A stretch of 64,000 nt of DNA from NCBI RefSeq assembly GCF_946151045.1, contig NZ_CAMGYY010000002.1, forward strand, positions 124,001-188,000. Reading direction: 5' to 3'. How positions within the stretch are numbered: the first letter of the stretch is position 1; each line of letters opens with the position of its first letter. The stretch comes from Mammaliicoccus sp. Marseille-Q6498. Its GTDB lineage: Bacteria; Bacillota; Bacilli; Staphylococcales; Staphylococcaceae. Shown one piece after another: positions 50,746 to 60,734 of this stretch. The notes below the pieces were generated by a model. The model was not told the origin of the DNA. It did not search any database and saw only the letters and a program-made list of their open reading frames with translations. A program made the translations under genes and the position numbers.

Positions 50746-50790
50746 AAAGAGGTAAATTGATATAAAATTCAATTTATCTCTTTTATTTTT
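50746..50790 (+). terminator. Terminator after the symporter gene
   Basis: AAAGAGGTAAATTGA (50746-50760) pairs with 50769-50783 with one G-U, followed by TATTTTTTG. Confidence 0.86.
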
Positions 50791-50832
50791 TGTGAAAATG
50801 TATTATGATGTTACTTGTGCTTGAAATAAATG

Positions 50833-50860
50833 TGTATTTTTGCAACATGAGAAAAATACA
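50833..50860. promoter_or_regulatory. Inverted repeat upstream of xdrA
   Basis: TGTATTTTT (50833-50841) and AAAAATACA (50852-50860) form a perfect 9-bp dyad with a 10-nt spacer, 36 nt before the regulator start. A candidate operator, perhaps for autoregulation. Overlap with a core promoter could not be settled. Confidence 0.5.
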
Positions 50861-50896
50861 TTAATAATATATATTTAGTGGAAAGGTAGTTATAAG

Positions 50897-51355
50897 ATGG
50901 ACAAACAGACATTTACAACGATAATTCAATCAAAATTCAAAATGGTTCGTATTGAGGCGGGTTACACGCAAGATACAATGGCGAATACAGTGGGGTTATC
51001 TAAAAAAACTTTAGTACAAATTGAAAAAGAAAGAGTGTTACCAAACTGGACTACATGTGTATCAATTTGTGCATTATTTAGAGATTCAGATGTATTAAAT
51101 TCTACATTCGGTTGTGATCCTTTAGAAGTTATTCAAATTATTTCTCGTCATCATTGTGCATACCCAAATCATGACAACACAAGTGACATTTACTGGGTAA
51201 CACTTGATTCTAAAGCAGGCTACATTTTACAATCTAATAAAAAATCAGATTTATATAGAGTGTTAAACGAAGAACGCCAACCAATTTTTGGTACAGCTAA
51301 AAAGAGAGAAGCAGAAACTTATTTCTTACGTAAAACTCAATCATTATTTGTTTAA
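50897..51355 (+). CDS. xdrA: XRE-family regulator XdrA
   Basis: 152 residues. The amino-terminal Cro/C1-type helix-turn-helix is MVRIEAGYTQDTMANTVGLSKKTLVQIEKERVLPNW. A distinct second half (YWVTLDSKAGYILQSNKKSDLYRVLNEERQPIFG) may sense a ligand or form dimers. Gene order before DUF445, YheA, YhaO, YhaN and YhaM matches S. aureus XdrA, which affects spa and beta-lactam resistance there. GGAAAGG lies before the ATG. Identification rests on context and size. Confidence 0.8.
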   Translation: MDKQTFTTIIQSKFKMVRIEAGYTQDTMANTVGLSKKTLVQIEKERVLPNWTTCVSICALFRDSDVLNSTFGCDPLEVIQIISRHHCAYPNHDNTSDIYWVTLDSKAGYILQSNKKSDLYRVLNEERQPIFGTAKKREAETYFLRKTQSLFV

Positions 51356-51363
51356 TATTTGTT

Positions 51364-51408
51364 AAAGGCTATTTCTTAGATTATTCTATAGAAGTAGCTT
51401 TTTTTTAA
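51364..51408 (+). terminator. Terminator after xdrA
   Basis: AAAGGCTATTTC (51364-51375) pairs with 51391-51402 with two G-U, running into a T tract. Confidence 0.75.
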
Positions 51409-51420
51409 AGGAGAAAGAAT

Positions 51421-52551
51421 ATGACAGTATTTATAACAATCTTTAGTATGATGGTAATTGGCGCACTAATAGGCGGCTTTACAAATTTTGTTGCGATTAA
51501 AATGTTGTTCCATCCATACCATGAAATCAAATTATTTGGTCATAAGTTACCATTCACACCTGGACTTATTCCAAAACGACGAAATGAACTTTCAGAAAAA
51601 GTAGGACAAATGGTAACGAATCATTTGTTAACACCAGATGTTTTTAAAGAAAAATTAGTAAATCCTAGCACAAAAAATGTATTAGAAAATACAATCAAAA
51701 TGCAATTCAACACGTTGAAAGAACAAAATTATACACCGCAAGATTTTATAGATCGAGTAGATTATCCACTTGAAGATAAATTAAATCAAACATTAAAAGA
51801 GACAATTAAACTAAAAGTTGATAAGTATTACGAATTGCATCAAAATGATGAAATTCAAAGTTTAATTCCTGATGAAATAACTGCTCAAATTGGTCGTCAA
51901 GTAGATAGAGTAACACCTGAAATTCTTTTGAAAGTAGATGAATACTTATCATCTGAAAAGGGTGAACAAGATATTTACACAATGGTCGAAGAATTCTTTG
52001 CTCAAAAAGGCAGAATGATCGGCATGATTCAAATGTTTATGACGACTGATGAAATTGTCATTAAAGTTATAAAAGAATTAAAAAATGTCATTAAACAAGA
52101 AAAAATTGAAAACATGATTAATTTACAAGTTCATGCAGAATACCAAAAATGGATGACTAAACCATTAGATGAAGTACTTACGATAGAAAGAAAAGATAAA
52201 GCTAAAAATATTATTGCAGATGAAATAACTGAATCAATCAATGTTAACCGCTATTTAAATACACCTCTTCATGAACTTGTACCAAGTTTATTTGAATATA
52301 TGGAAGGTGAAGGTACAGAAAGATTTATTGATTACATGATTCAAAAAGTCGGAGATAATATAACAGTCATTTTAGACCGCATGAAATTGGCTGAATTAAT
52401 TAAAGAACAAATAGATAGATTTGAACTATCACATTTAGAAAAATTAGTCATTGAAATCTCAAATAAAGAGTTGAAATTAATCACATTATTAGGATTTGTA
52501 TTAGGTGGTATTATTGGACTATTACAAGGTATAATCGCTATTTTTGTATAA
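51421..52551 (+). CDS. yheB: DUF445 membrane protein, YheB type
   Basis: 376 residues anchored at both ends. The amino-terminal helix is followed by the conserved GALIGGFTNFVAIKMLFHPYHEIKLFGHKLPFTPGLIPKRR, and the carboxy-terminal helix is LITLLGFVLGGIIGLLQGIIAIF. The long middle is helical and charged. This is DUF445 (YheB in Bacillus), spore- or division-linked in other genera, with no clear role in cocci. AAAGGAG precedes the ATG. The next gene, yheA, is its usual neighbour. Confidence 0.86.
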   Translation: MTVFITIFSMMVIGALIGGFTNFVAIKMLFHPYHEIKLFGHKLPFTPGLIPKRRNELSEKVGQMVTNHLLTPDVFKEKLVNPSTKNVLENTIKMQFNTLKEQNYTPQDFIDRVDYPLEDKLNQTLKETIKLKVDKYYELHQNDEIQSLIPDEITAQIGRQVDRVTPEILLKVDEYLSSEKGEQDIYTMVEEFFAQKGRMIGMIQMFMTTDEIVIKVIKELKNVIKQEKIENMINLQVHAEYQKWMTKPLDEVLTIERKDKAKNIIADEITESINVNRYLNTPLHELVPSLFEYMEGEGTERFIDYMIQKVGDNITVILDRMKLAELIKEQIDRFELSHLEKLVIEISNKELKLITLLGFVLGGIIGLLQGIIAIFV

Positions 52552-52625
52552 GCACTAGAAGTATGATACAGTATTATTGGAATTGATATTCTAATACAAT
52601 TTATAAAAGTAGGAGAGAAATTATT

Positions 52626-53003
52626 ATGGCTGAAATAAATATTTATGACAAAGCAAATGAACTAGAACAAGGATTACGTGAAAGTAAAGAATACAACAAA
52701 ATTAAAGAACAATATGAAAAAGTAAATGCTAATCCAGAAACAAAAAATTTATTCGATGAATTCCGTGAAATTCAATTAGAATTACAAAATAAACAAATGC
52801 AAGGTGAAGAAATTTCAGAAGTAGATATCGCTAGAGCGCAAAAATCTGCTCAAGAAATTGAACAAAACGAAACAATTGCTGAATTGATGCAAGCTGAACA
52901 AGCTATGAGTCAATTAATCCAAGACATTAATCGTGTTATCATGAAACCTTTAGAAGATATCTACGGTAGTCTTGAAGAAGGCGAAGAAGGTCAACAACAA
53001 TAA
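52626..53003 (+). CDS. yheA: YlbF/YmcA-family protein, YheA (UPF0342)
   Basis: 125 residues, nearly all helix with heptad character: [57 protein letters not shown]. This matches YheA/UPF0342, relatives of the YlbF-YmcA-YaaT regulators of RNase Y and phosphorelay. The acidic tail EEGEEGQQQ is variable in the family. AGTAGGAGAG precedes the ATG. A terminator follows. Confidence 0.86.
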   Translation: MAEINIYDKANELEQGLRESKEYNKIKEQYEKVNANPETKNLFDEFREIQLELQNKQMQGEEISEVDIARAQKSAQEIEQNETIAELMQAEQAMSQLIQDINRVIMKPLEDIYGSLEEGEEGQQQ

Positions 53004-53015
53004 TTTTAATTAAAG

Positions 53016-53061
53016 AGAGTCTTGTTTGATACATTTGTGTATCTAACAAGACTCTTTTTTT
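53016..53061 (+). terminator. Terminator after yheA
   Basis: AGAGTCTTGTTTGATACA (53016-53033) pairs with 53038-53055 with one mismatch and a TTTG loop, then seven T. Confidence 0.9.
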
Positions 53062-53213
53062 ATGCATGCTTATTAACTTTGTTTTGTATCGTATAAAGGC
53101 GTTATATGGTAAAATTAAAGCATTAAAAGTATACATATCATCACGTTATTATAATGAATTGTGCTTGGATATTATAAAATGAAAATGTACTAATAGTGAA
53201 AGAGGTTAGTTAA

Positions 53214-54398
53214 ATGATAAAATTTATACATTGTGCGGATTTACACCTTGATAGTCCATTTAAATCTAGACATTATTTAAGCCCTTCAATTTTAAACGAT
53301 GTTAAGCAAAGTGGGTATTATAGTTTCACTAAAATTGTCGACGAAGCAATTAATGAACAAGTTGATTTTATAGTAATTGCCGGGGATTTATTTGATCAAC
53401 ATAATAGAACACTTAGAGCAGAAGTATTTTTACGAGAGCAATTTGATAGATTACAGCAAGAACAAATTTTTGTATATTTGATTCATGGTAATCATGATCC
53501 ACTTTCAAAAGGTGTACATACAGTGTGGCCGGATAACGTAACAGTGTTCAGTGATAAAGTATCTACTTACCAACTGATTACGAAAAATGGTCAAGTCGTA
53601 TATTTACATGGCTTTAGTTACCAAAAAGATGAAAGCTATGAAAATAAAATAGATGAATATCCTGAATCTACAGGAAATAAAGGCATCCATATTGGTGTCT
53701 TACACGGTACATATGCACAAGCATCAAATGTAAATCAACGTTATACAGAATTTAATATAGAAGATTTAAATAGTAAGTTATACCATTATTGGGCGTTAGG
53801 ACATATACATGAGCGTGCGATGATTAGTGAATTATCTCAAGTACACTATCCAGGTAATATACAAGCTAGACATTTCAAAGAAAAAGGCGAAAAAGGATAT
53901 CTTCTCGTTGAAGGCGATGAAGCTAAACTTGTTGCAGAGTTTAGACCAACACAGTATATTCGTTTTGAAAAAGCTGTTATTGAAACAAAAGCTAAAGGTA
54001 AACATGCTTTATATGAAGCAATTCAAAAGTTTAAAGATAGTGTGAGAACTGAAGGCAAAGCATTTTATCAATTAGATGTTTATGTTAAACATGATGAAAT
54101 ACTTAAACAAGAAGAAGTAAACCAAGTGATACAACTTATACAAGAATATGAAGAAAATCAAACAAACTTTATATTTATTGAACAATTAAATGTATTCTTT
54201 GATCAAGATTCAGAAGTTGCTTTAGCAAATGAATTCAACGAAGATATTTTAGAAGATGAAAATATATTAGAAGATGCATTAAGCGATTTATATATGAATC
54301 CTAAGGCAAATCGTTTTCTCGAGCCATTTAGTGACGTGGATAAACAAGCGTTAATTGAACGTGGAGAAGCAATTTTAAAAAGAAGAATGAGAGGTTAA
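53214..54398 (+). CDS. yhaO: YhaO metallophosphoesterase, SbcD/Mre11-like
   Basis: 394 residues. Calcineurin-like nuclease motifs in order: HCADLHLDSPF at the start, IAGDLFDQHNRT, LIHGNHDP, VLHGTY and LGHIHER; all metal ligands are present. A capping domain with an acidic tail closes it. Probably the nuclease half of an SbcCD/Mre11-Rad50-like complex with YhaN, which starts 4 nt later. It acts on DNA by inference from the fold. Confidence 0.88.
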   Translation: MIKFIHCADLHLDSPFKSRHYLSPSILNDVKQSGYYSFTKIVDEAINEQVDFIVIAGDLFDQHNRTLRAEVFLREQFDRLQQEQIFVYLIHGNHDPLSKGVHTVWPDNVTVFSDKVSTYQLITKNGQVVYLHGFSYQKDESYENKIDEYPESTGNKGIHIGVLHGTYAQASNVNQRYTEFNIEDLNSKLYHYWALGHIHERAMISELSQVHYPGNIQARHFKEKGEKGYLLVEGDEAKLVAEFRPTQYIRFEKAVIETKAKGKHALYEAIQKFKDSVRTEGKAFYQLDVYVKHDEILKQEEVNQVIQLIQEYEENQTNFIFIEQLNVFFDQDSEVALANEFNEDILEDENILEDALSDLYMNPKANRFLEPFSDVDKQALIERGEAILKRRMRG

Positions 54399-54402
54399 AG
54401 CG

Positions 54403-57336
54403 ATGAAATTAAAATCTTTAGAAATTTATGGCTATGGCCAACTCATGTCTCGAAAAATTAAATTCGACCAAAGTTTCATACAAATATATGGTGAGAATGA
54501 AGCAGGAAAATCTACAATTCAAGCCTTTATCCATTCTATTTTATTTGGATTTCCTACTAAGAAAGAAAATGAACCAAGACTTGAGCCAAGGTTGGGCAAT
54601 CAATACGGTGGTAAATTAGAACTTGATTTTGATGGACAAAAAGTAGAAGTAGAAAGAGTTAAAGGTCGTGTGACTGGTGACGTTAAAGTCTATCTTCCTA
54701 ATGGTAAAATTAAAGACGAAGAATGGCTGAAACAAAAGTTAAACTTCATCAATAAAAAGACTTATCAAGGTATTTTTTCTTTTAATGTATTAGGTTTGCA
54801 AGATATTCATAAAAATTTAACAGAAGAACAACTTCAAATGTATTTATTGCAAGCTGGTGCATTAGGGTCAACAGAATTTACTGGCATGAGCGATTTAATG
54901 CAAACTGAAAAAGAACTGTTATATAAGAAAAATGGCAAAAATCCAACTTTAAATGTTCAATTAGAGCAATTAAACGATTTAGAGATAAAAATCAAAAATG
55001 AAGAAAAGAAAATGTCTGAATATGAAAGACTACAAAATGAACGAGACAAAGTATCTCGTAAATTAAATCAATTAAGAGATAATGTAGGTATGCTTTCAAA
55101 TAGGTTAACAGACAAAGAAAAAGAAATTTCCTTACATAGCGATGTTGTTGAATGGAAGAAATTAGAGAGTAGTTTAAATATAGAACCATACGAATTCCCT
55201 GAGCAAGGGATAGAACGCTACGAGTCAGCTATGAGAGCGACTGAAAGCATTAAAAGAGATTTAACTTTAAGAAATGAAAAGCTTGCTCAAGTCGTACATA
55301 CTTTAGACCAAGTAAAGGTCATGTCGGAACGAGATGAAAAAGCATTAAATAGCATTAGACAACGTGAAACAGATATTAAAGAAAAGCATCAAGAATTAAA
55401 ACAACTCAATAAACAAATTGAGGAAACTGAAAGAGATAATGAATTATTAAGACAAGATATTGGTTGGAATGAAGAATATCTTGATGTTGATACTTCAGAA
55501 GCTATGAAGACACATATAGCTGAATTAAATAGAATTAAAGATGAAAACATACTCGAGCGCGAACAAATTAAACGTGCAGTAAATCAACAAGATATAGAGC
55601 AAGAAAGATATAATAACAGCATTGAAAGATTGCATAATGATTTAGTTTCTGATGAAAATTATGAACAAAAGAAAATTTTTAATCAAAAAGCTTTAGAACT
55701 AGGTGAAAAGAAATCACTTTATCAAAAAATGGAAGAAAGCTTTAATAAGCAAAGAGAAGAAAGTAAAAAACGTAGTAAACAGTTTCGTATTGGCGCTGTT
55801 GTGAGTGGTTTATTATTAATTGCCGTTGCAATATATGCATTTATAGCGTCGCAAATTGTGTTTAGTGGTATTTTTGCAGTTGTTGGTTTAGTATTAGTCA
55901 TATTGTCGTTCTTTATTAAATCTAAAGATTTAGATCATGATCAAGCATTCTCAAGAGAGATTGATGATTTAGAAGAAAAAGTTAAACAATTAAAGCAATT
56001 TTATGATTTAGACTTTAATTTAGATGAACAAACGAAAATGAGACAAGAACTGGATAGATATTACCAATCGCAAGAAATTTTAGCTACAAAGCAATCAGAA
56101 TTAAAAAATGAATTAGCGCGTATCGAAGCGTTAGTTGATGAAAAAGAAAGAGCATTAAGTGAAACGAAAAGTAATTTACATGTTTCTGAGCAATTATCAT
56201 CTCAGTTATTGAATGATGCTTTAAATACGATTAAGAAAATTAAACAAAATAGACTTGAATTAAATCGTTTAACTAAATTAAGAGACGAAAAAGATGAAGA
56301 ACTTAAGTCATTTTATCGTGAAGCTGACAGTATTGTTAGTCATGCTGGATTGCATTATCAAGAAATATCACTGTTCCACGATGTTAAACAAGCTTTAGAT
56401 GAACATCAAAAGGAATCAAATATAAAATCACGAAATATTGAGCAAGAAGCATTATTAACAAATGAGATTAATGCATTGCAAGTTAGACTTGAAGATAATA
56501 ATAAAGTTATTGAAACACTGTTTAACTACATCAATGTATCAGACGAAGAAGCATATTATAGACATCATAAAGCATACATTTCGTATAATGAAGATATGGA
56601 AAGATTTAATTATTTGTCTGAATTACTGAATAATCACAATTACGATTATGATAAAAATACGCAATTAAGCTTTATGACTAAAACAGATTTAGAAAATGAA
56701 AGAAAGCAGCTGGAACTACAAGTAGATGAATATAATGACAATTATTTAAATGTTCAAGCTGAATTAAGTGACTTAAACGCCAAAATCACGCAAATGGAAA
56801 CAGATGAAACACTTTCCACGATGAGACATGAATATCATTTACTGAAAGAAAAAGTAAATGAAACTGCTAAAGACTGGGCAGCTTTAAGTTATTTACAAGG
56901 CTTAGTTGAAGCGCATATTAAGCAAATTAAAGATAAACGATTGCCTTATGTCGTTAAGGATGCAACGGATATTTTAAATGCTTTAACTGAAGGGCGTTAC
57001 AATCAAGTTATTTATCAAGAGCAAACCGTTCAAGTAAGACATCAGAACGGACAAATATTCCATCCTACAGAACTGAGTCAATCAACTAAAGAGTTGTTAT
57101 ATATTGCTTTAAGATTTAGTTTAATTAAATCATTGCATAAATACTATCCATTCCCAATCATAGTGGATGATGCGTTTGTGCATTTTGATAAACATCGTAA
57201 AGAAATTATGATTAAATATTTAATGACGATGTCAAAAGATATTCAAATATTATACTTTACATGTAATAAAGATAATAATGTACCTCAAAAACAAACAATA
57301 ACTCTGACAAAAATAGAAGGAGGTAAGAGTAAATGA
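54403..57336 (+). CDS. yhaN: YhaN, Rad50/SbcC-like ATPase with membrane segments
   Basis: 977 residues. The amino-terminal ATPase lobe has P-loop GENEAGKST (30-38). Long coiled coils run from about 175 to 455 and 515 to 830. The carboxy-terminal lobe has signature-like [14 protein letters not shown] and Walker [14 protein letters not shown]. At about 460-510, where SbcC would have a zinc hook, there are two hydrophobic helices ([19 protein letters not shown] and [20 protein letters not shown]). No CxxC hook is seen, so the coil apex is probably membrane-tethered. Overlaps yhaM by 4 nt (ATGA). Confidence 0.87.
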   Translation: MKLKSLEIYGYGQLMSRKIKFDQSFIQIYGENEAGKSTIQAFIHSILFGFPTKKENEPRLEPRLGNQYGGKLELDFDGQKVEVERVKGRVTGDVKVYLPNGKIKDEEWLKQKLNFINKKTYQGIFSFNVLGLQDIHKNLTEEQLQMYLLQAGALGSTEFTGMSDLMQTEKELLYKKNGKNPTLNVQLEQLNDLEIKIKNEEKKMSEYERLQNERDKVSRKLNQLRDNVGMLSNRLTDKEKEISLHSDVVEWKKLESSLNIEPYEFPEQGIERYESAMRATESIKRDLTLRNEKLAQVVHTLDQVKVMSERDEKALNSIRQRETDIKEKHQELKQLNKQIEETERDNELLRQDIGWNEEYLDVDTSEAMKTHIAELNRIKDENILEREQIKRAVNQQDIEQERYNNSIERLHNDLVSDENYEQKKIFNQKALELGEKKSLYQKMEESFNKQREESKKRSKQFRIGAVVSGLLLIAVAIYAFIASQIVFSGIFAVVGLVLVILSFFIKSKDLDHDQAFSREIDDLEEKVKQLKQFYDLDFNLDEQTKMRQELDRYYQSQEILATKQSELKNELARIEALVDEKERALSETKSNLHVSEQLSSQLLNDALNTIKKIKQNRLELNRLTKLRDEKDEELKSFYREADSIVSHAGLHYQEISLFHDVKQALDEHQKESNIKSRNIEQEALLTNEINALQVRLEDNNKVIETLFNYINVSDEEAYYRHHKAYISYNEDMERFNYLSELLNNHNYDYDKNTQLSFMTKTDLENERKQLELQVDEYNDNYLNVQAELSDLNAKITQMETDETLSTMRHEYHLLKEKVNETAKDWAALSYLQGLVEAHIKQIKDKRLPYVVKDATDILNALTEGRYNQVIYQEQTVQVRHQNGQIFHPTELSQSTKELLYIALRFSLIKSLHKYYPFPIIVDDAFVHFDKHRKEIMIKYLMTMSKDIQILYFTCNKDNNVPQKQTITLTKIEGGKSK

Positions 57337-58274
57337 GAACAATAGAGGCTTTAAAACCAGGTGATGCAGTCGATCATTACTTCTTAATACATCGTGCTAC
57401 TCAAGGCGTCACTGCTCAAGGCAAACCATACATGACACTCTACTTAAAAGATAAAAGTGGTGACATTGAAGCAAAGGTATGGACAGTAAGTAATGAAGAT
57501 ATTAAATTACTCGTACCTGAAACGATTATACGAGTAAAAGGTGACGTAATTGATTACCGTGGACGTAAACAAATGAAAGTTAATAACTTTAGAGTTGCAG
57601 TAGAAGATGACAATGTTAAATTGGAGAACTTTTTAGAAGCTGCACCTTTAACAATTGATGAAATGTCAGAAGAAATTATGACATTTATGTTAGATATTGA
57701 AAACGCAAAATTACAAAGAATTACTCGAATACTACTTAAAAAATATCAAAAAGAATATTTTACTTATCCAGCAGCAAGTTCACATCACCATAACTTTGTA
57801 TCAGGATTGAGCTATCATGTTGTGACGATGTTAAGACAAGCAAAAGCATTATGTGATATATATCCAATATTAAATAGAAGCTTATTATATAGTGGAATTA
57901 TTCTACATGATTTAGGAAAAGTAAAAGAACTTTCAGGACCAGTAGCAACAACATATACTGTTGAAGGTAACTTGTTAGGTCATATATCTATTGTTAGTGA
58001 TGAGATATCTCAAGTAGCTAAAGAACATAATATAGAAGGGGAAGAAGTTTTATTATTAAGACATCTTGTCCTAAGTCACCACGGTAAATTAGAATACGGT
58101 TCACCAAAATTACCAATGGTTAAAGAAGCTGAAATTCTTCATTTTATAGATAATATAGATGCGCGTATGATGATGTTCGAAAAACATCTTAAAAAAGTAG
58201 ATAAAGGTCAGTTCACAGAACGAATCTTTGCTTTAGAAAATAGACAGTTTTATAAACCTGAAAATTTAGATTAA
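57333..58274 (+). CDS. yhaM: 3'-5' exoribonuclease YhaM (Cbf1)
   Basis: 313 residues. An amino-terminal OB-fold (about 15-95, [16 protein letters not shown]) precedes an HD-domain phosphohydrolase with [24 protein letters not shown] and [14 protein letters not shown]. YhaM trims RNA 3' ends with Mn2+; the S. aureus name Cbf1 comes from cmp-binding. Its start overlaps the yhaN stop, and AAGGAGG lies inside yhaN, so translation is coupled. The operon links a putative DNA-processing pair with an RNA nuclease. Confidence 0.94.
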   Translation: MRTIEALKPGDAVDHYFLIHRATQGVTAQGKPYMTLYLKDKSGDIEAKVWTVSNEDIKLLVPETIIRVKGDVIDYRGRKQMKVNNFRVAVEDDNVKLENFLEAAPLTIDEMSEEIMTFMLDIENAKLQRITRILLKKYQKEYFTYPAASSHHHNFVSGLSYHVVTMLRQAKALCDIYPILNRSLLYSGIILHDLGKVKELSGPVATTYTVEGNLLGHISIVSDEISQVAKEHNIEGEEVLLLRHLVLSHHGKLEYGSPKLPMVKEAEILHFIDNIDARMMMFEKHLKKVDKGQFTERIFALENRQFYKPENLD

Positions 58275-58276
58275 AC

Positions 58277-58311
58277 AAAAGCCCGGGATGGTAATATCCC
58301 GGGCTTTTTTG
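58277..58311 (+). terminator. Terminator after yhaONM
   Basis: AAAAGCCCGGGAT (58277-58289) pairs perfectly with 58296-58308, a GC-rich stem followed by T residues. Confidence 0.93.
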
Positions 58312-58338
58312 TACTATATTGCTGGTGGTGATCTTATT

Positions 58339-58386
58339 CTAACGGTCAGAATTCCGAATAATGGTTGTTAGAACGCTCTAACGATC
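58339..58386. repeat. 39-nt two-palindrome repeat, locus 3
   Basis: One full unit (58339-58377) and the start of a second at 58378, in the same orientation as locus 2. It lies between the terminators of yhaM and prsA. The outer dyad here reads GTTAG-N6-CTAAC. Confidence 0.88.
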
Positions 58387-58398
58387 CCGTTAAATATA

Positions 58399-58438
58399 AA
58401 AAGGGCGCTATCATTTGTTGATAGCGTCCTTTTTTATG
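58399..58438 (-). terminator. Terminator of prsA
   Basis: AAAAGGGCGCTATCA (58399-58413) pairs with 58419-58433 with one G-U; the A run at the left arm is the T tract on the minus strand. Confidence 0.87.
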
Positions 58439-58448
58439 TACTACTAGT

Positions 58449-59420
58449 TTAGCTTGCTGATGATTGTTGTTGTTGTGCTGCTTGCATTTGTTGTTGTTGT
58501 AATGCTTTTTCGTTTAAGATATTGTCTTCGATAGATTTTTTGATATCTTTATCTTTATAATCTACTTTATACTCATCTAATAATTTCTTATAAGCATTAA
58601 TGATAATTTTTGGTTCTTTTTGTATTTTCAATTGACGATATTGTTCTTTAAGACTAGATTTTTCTTTCTTAGATGCTTCGCCTTTATCGGCTCTTATAAT
58701 ATGGTAACCATATTGTGATTTAACAACATCTGAAATTTCTCCGTCTTTAAGTTTAAATAACGCTTTTTCAAATGACTCGTCCATTTGACCTTTAAGTACA
58801 AAGCCTAAAGAACCGTTTTTAGCTTTAGTGCCTTCATCTTGTGATTCTTTCTTAGCAATTTTGTCAAAGTCATCTGGATTATCTTTAATTTGTTTGTCTA
58901 ATTTTTCTGCTTTAGCTTTAGCTTCTTTATCACTTAAGCCATCTTTAGAATCTTTAGATTTAACTTTAATTAAGATATGAGAACCTTTTTTAGTATTATC
59001 CTCAATTTCTTTATCAGAAACTTTTACTGCGTCGTTAATAAACTCTTCTTGGTATTTAGAAGTTTTTTGAGAGTTTTTGAATTCTTTGACAGTAGCACCA
59101 GGTTTCTCTTGTTGAAGTGCTTCTTCAAATTTCTTCTTGCCGCCGTATTGCTCGATTTGCTTATCAACTTGTTCATCTAATTTCTTAGTATCAACTTTGT
59201 CTTTGTATTTATCTGCTAAGACTTTGTTTAAAACAATTTGAAATGCGTTTTGAGCTACTTCGCTTTTACCCATTTTATTTAGTACGTCTTGTGATGTAAC
59301 GTCACCGGCTTTAGTTTCAACTAAAGTTTCAGATTTATCTGATCCATTACCGCAAGCGCCTAATGTTAATACAGATGCTGAAAGTGTTATAGGTAACACT
59401 ATTTTTTTGATTGATTTCAT
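58449..59420 (-). CDS. prsA: PrsA foldase lipoprotein
   Basis: An extracytoplasmic peptidyl-prolyl isomerase that folds secreted proteins and PBPs after Sec export. It has 323 residues. The signal peptide ends with lipobox LGAC, so it is lipid-anchored. A central parvulin domain (about 140-230) has HILIK, FDKIAKKESQD, GSLGFVLKGQMDESFEKALF and GYHIIRA. The tail is rich in Gln (LQQQQMQAAQQQQ). The ATG at 59420 follows AAAGGAG; the longer frame upstream has no site. Confidence 0.94.
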   Translation of the reverse strand: MKSIKKIVLPITLSASVLTLGACGNGSDKSETLVETKAGDVTSQDVLNKMGKSEVAQNAFQIVLNKVLADKYKDKVDTKKLDEQVDKQIEQYGGKKKFEEALQQEKPGATVKEFKNSQKTSKYQEEFINDAVKVSDKEIEDNTKKGSHILIKVKSKDSKDGLSDKEAKAKAEKLDKQIKDNPDDFDKIAKKESQDEGTKAKNGSLGFVLKGQMDESFEKALFKLKDGEISDVVKSQYGYHIIRADKGEASKKEKSSLKEQYRQLKIQKEPKIIINAYKKLLDEYKVDYKDKDIKKSIEDNILNEKALQQQQMQAAQQQQSSAS

Positions 59421-59490
59421 AAAATAACTCCTTTTGTAAGAATACATTGATAAATATAGCATATTTATCATTTTAATTACAAAAAATAAC

Positions 59491-60054
59491 CTATAGATGT
59501 TCAGGATCCAGTGAACGTTTTGTTAACAATTCGATTCCATTTTTTCTTTCTTCAATATAAGTTCCTCTTTTTGTGAACAAAATTATTTTTAAATATAGTA
59601 GGTCAATAATTGAAATTCCAATATTAATTGACATGATAAATAAAATGTAATGTCCATATTGAGGTATGATATTGATTAGAAAAATAGATAATGCTGTGAT
59701 TACAATAAGAGGGCAGATTAATGCGAAACAAAATACTATTTTATTTACAGGTCTGTCTACACGTATATTGTATAGTGGTAATGTGCGTTTAGCTTTAGTT
59801 GTTTTGTTTATTATAAATGACTTACGATAATAAATGAGTACAATCAGATGCAACAATTTATGGATTGGATAAATTAAGCAAAGGACGAATAAGAATAATA
59901 TAAACTTATCGTCCTTTAACGGTTGTCTTTGTATATAATTAAATATTTCGTAAGTGACTATAAATGTTAGAAATGAAACTAAAGCACTGATTAATATAAT
60001 TCTCTGTAAACCGTAACGAGACTGTATATTAATAGATTTAGAACATAAAAACAT
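59491..60054 (-). CDS. DUF3267-like membrane protein
   Basis: 187 residues with four hydrophobic segments (LISALVSFLTFIVTYEIF, FILFLFVLCLIYPIHKLLHLIVLIY, VFCFALICPLIVITALSIFL, ILFIMSINIGISIIDLLYLKI). The placement and HxxxH in PIHKLLHLI suggest DUF3267; members with a zinc-protease motif have HExxH, but here the Glu is Lys, so protease activity is unlikely. The ATG at 60054 follows AGAAGGTGA by 8 nt. Between prsA and the Hpr-like regulator, as in S. aureus by memory. Confidence 0.68.
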   Translation of the reverse strand: MFLCSKSINIQSRYGLQRIILISALVSFLTFIVTYEIFNYIQRQPLKDDKFILFLFVLCLIYPIHKLLHLIVLIYYRKSFIINKTTKAKRTLPLYNIRVDRPVNKIVFCFALICPLIVITALSIFLINIIPQYGHYILFIMSINIGISIIDLLYLKIILFTKRGTYIEERKNGIELLTKRSLDPEHL

Positions 60055-60092
60055 AAGATATGTCACCTTCTAAGATAAGATTTATCTTGATA

Positions 60093-60638
60093 TTATGCAT
60101 CATCTTTAGAGTGTTCGTCAAGTAGATATTTTCTTAACTGTTCATGATTTTCATCGATATGTTTTATAAAGTCACTTCCGTATATTTGGCCGACTATATA
60201 TTTCACATCATTAAACTGAGGCATCGTGTACATAACTTTTTCATATTCAGTAGCAATATCATATAATCTATTCGTATCATTCGTGTAGCTCATATACGTT
60301 TTTTGAAGAACTTCAAGACCTTTATCTGTTAATTCAAGATATGTTGTTCGTTTATCATGTTGGCTTTTTGGCATTGTTAAGTAGCCACGTTTTTCTAAAT
60401 TTTTAGCGAAATTAAATACAGTAGAAACGTGCATAACACCATAATTACTCACTTCAGATATAGTCGCTTCTTCTAAACTTCTTATGATAATCAATATATG
60501 GTGCTCGTTAATATTTAAATCAAAAGGTTTAATCCATTGTTGCCAATCTTTTTCGATTGTTTTCCATAAAGCTTTCGATAACTGCGAAACTTTATGTGTG
60601 AATAACATTTTCTCTATCATGTCCCGTTCATTCGTCAT
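60093..60638 (-). CDS. ScoC/Hpr-type MarR-family regulator
   Basis: 181 residues. The MarR winged helix covers about 25-120 (INEHHILIIIRSLEEATISEVSNYGVMHVSTVFNFAKNLEKRGYLTMPKSQHDKRTTYLELTDKG). The length and the start ERDMIEKMLFTHKVSQLSKALWK match Hpr (ScoC), a repressor of extracellular protease and peptide-transport genes in Bacillus. The ATG at 60638 (AAGGGGAG 6 nt upstream) is preferred to an upstream start at 60704. Near prsA, hit and ecs, as in Bacillus. Confidence 0.85.
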   Translation of the reverse strand: MTNERDMIEKMLFTHKVSQLSKALWKTIEKDWQQWIKPFDLNINEHHILIIIRSLEEATISEVSNYGVMHVSTVFNFAKNLEKRGYLTMPKSQHDKRTTYLELTDKGLEVLQKTYMSYTNDTNRLYDIATEYEKVMYTMPQFNDVKYIVGQIYGSDFIKHIDENHEQLRKYLLDEHSKDDA

Positions 60639-60659
60639 AACAATCTCCCCTTTATTTGT

Positions 60660-60692
60660 ATAATAAAAGCATGATACTGATGTATCATGCTT
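60660..60692 (-). terminator. Hairpin between the YtxH-like and Hpr-like genes
   Basis: AAGCATGATAC (60667-60677) and its exact complement at 60682-60692 form an 11-bp stem with a 4-nt spacer. On the minus strand it is followed by TTTTATTAT, fitting a terminator for the YtxH-like gene. Its perfect symmetry just upstream of the regulator also allows an operator role. Confidence 0.7.
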
Positions 60693-60734
60693 ACAAAATA
60701 ACATTTTAATAATATAATAATTTTAACACGTTTT

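Noticed and set aside
54992-55189. Minus-strand frame inside yhaN
   Set aside because: It lies opposite a conserved coiled-coil region, with no start signal.
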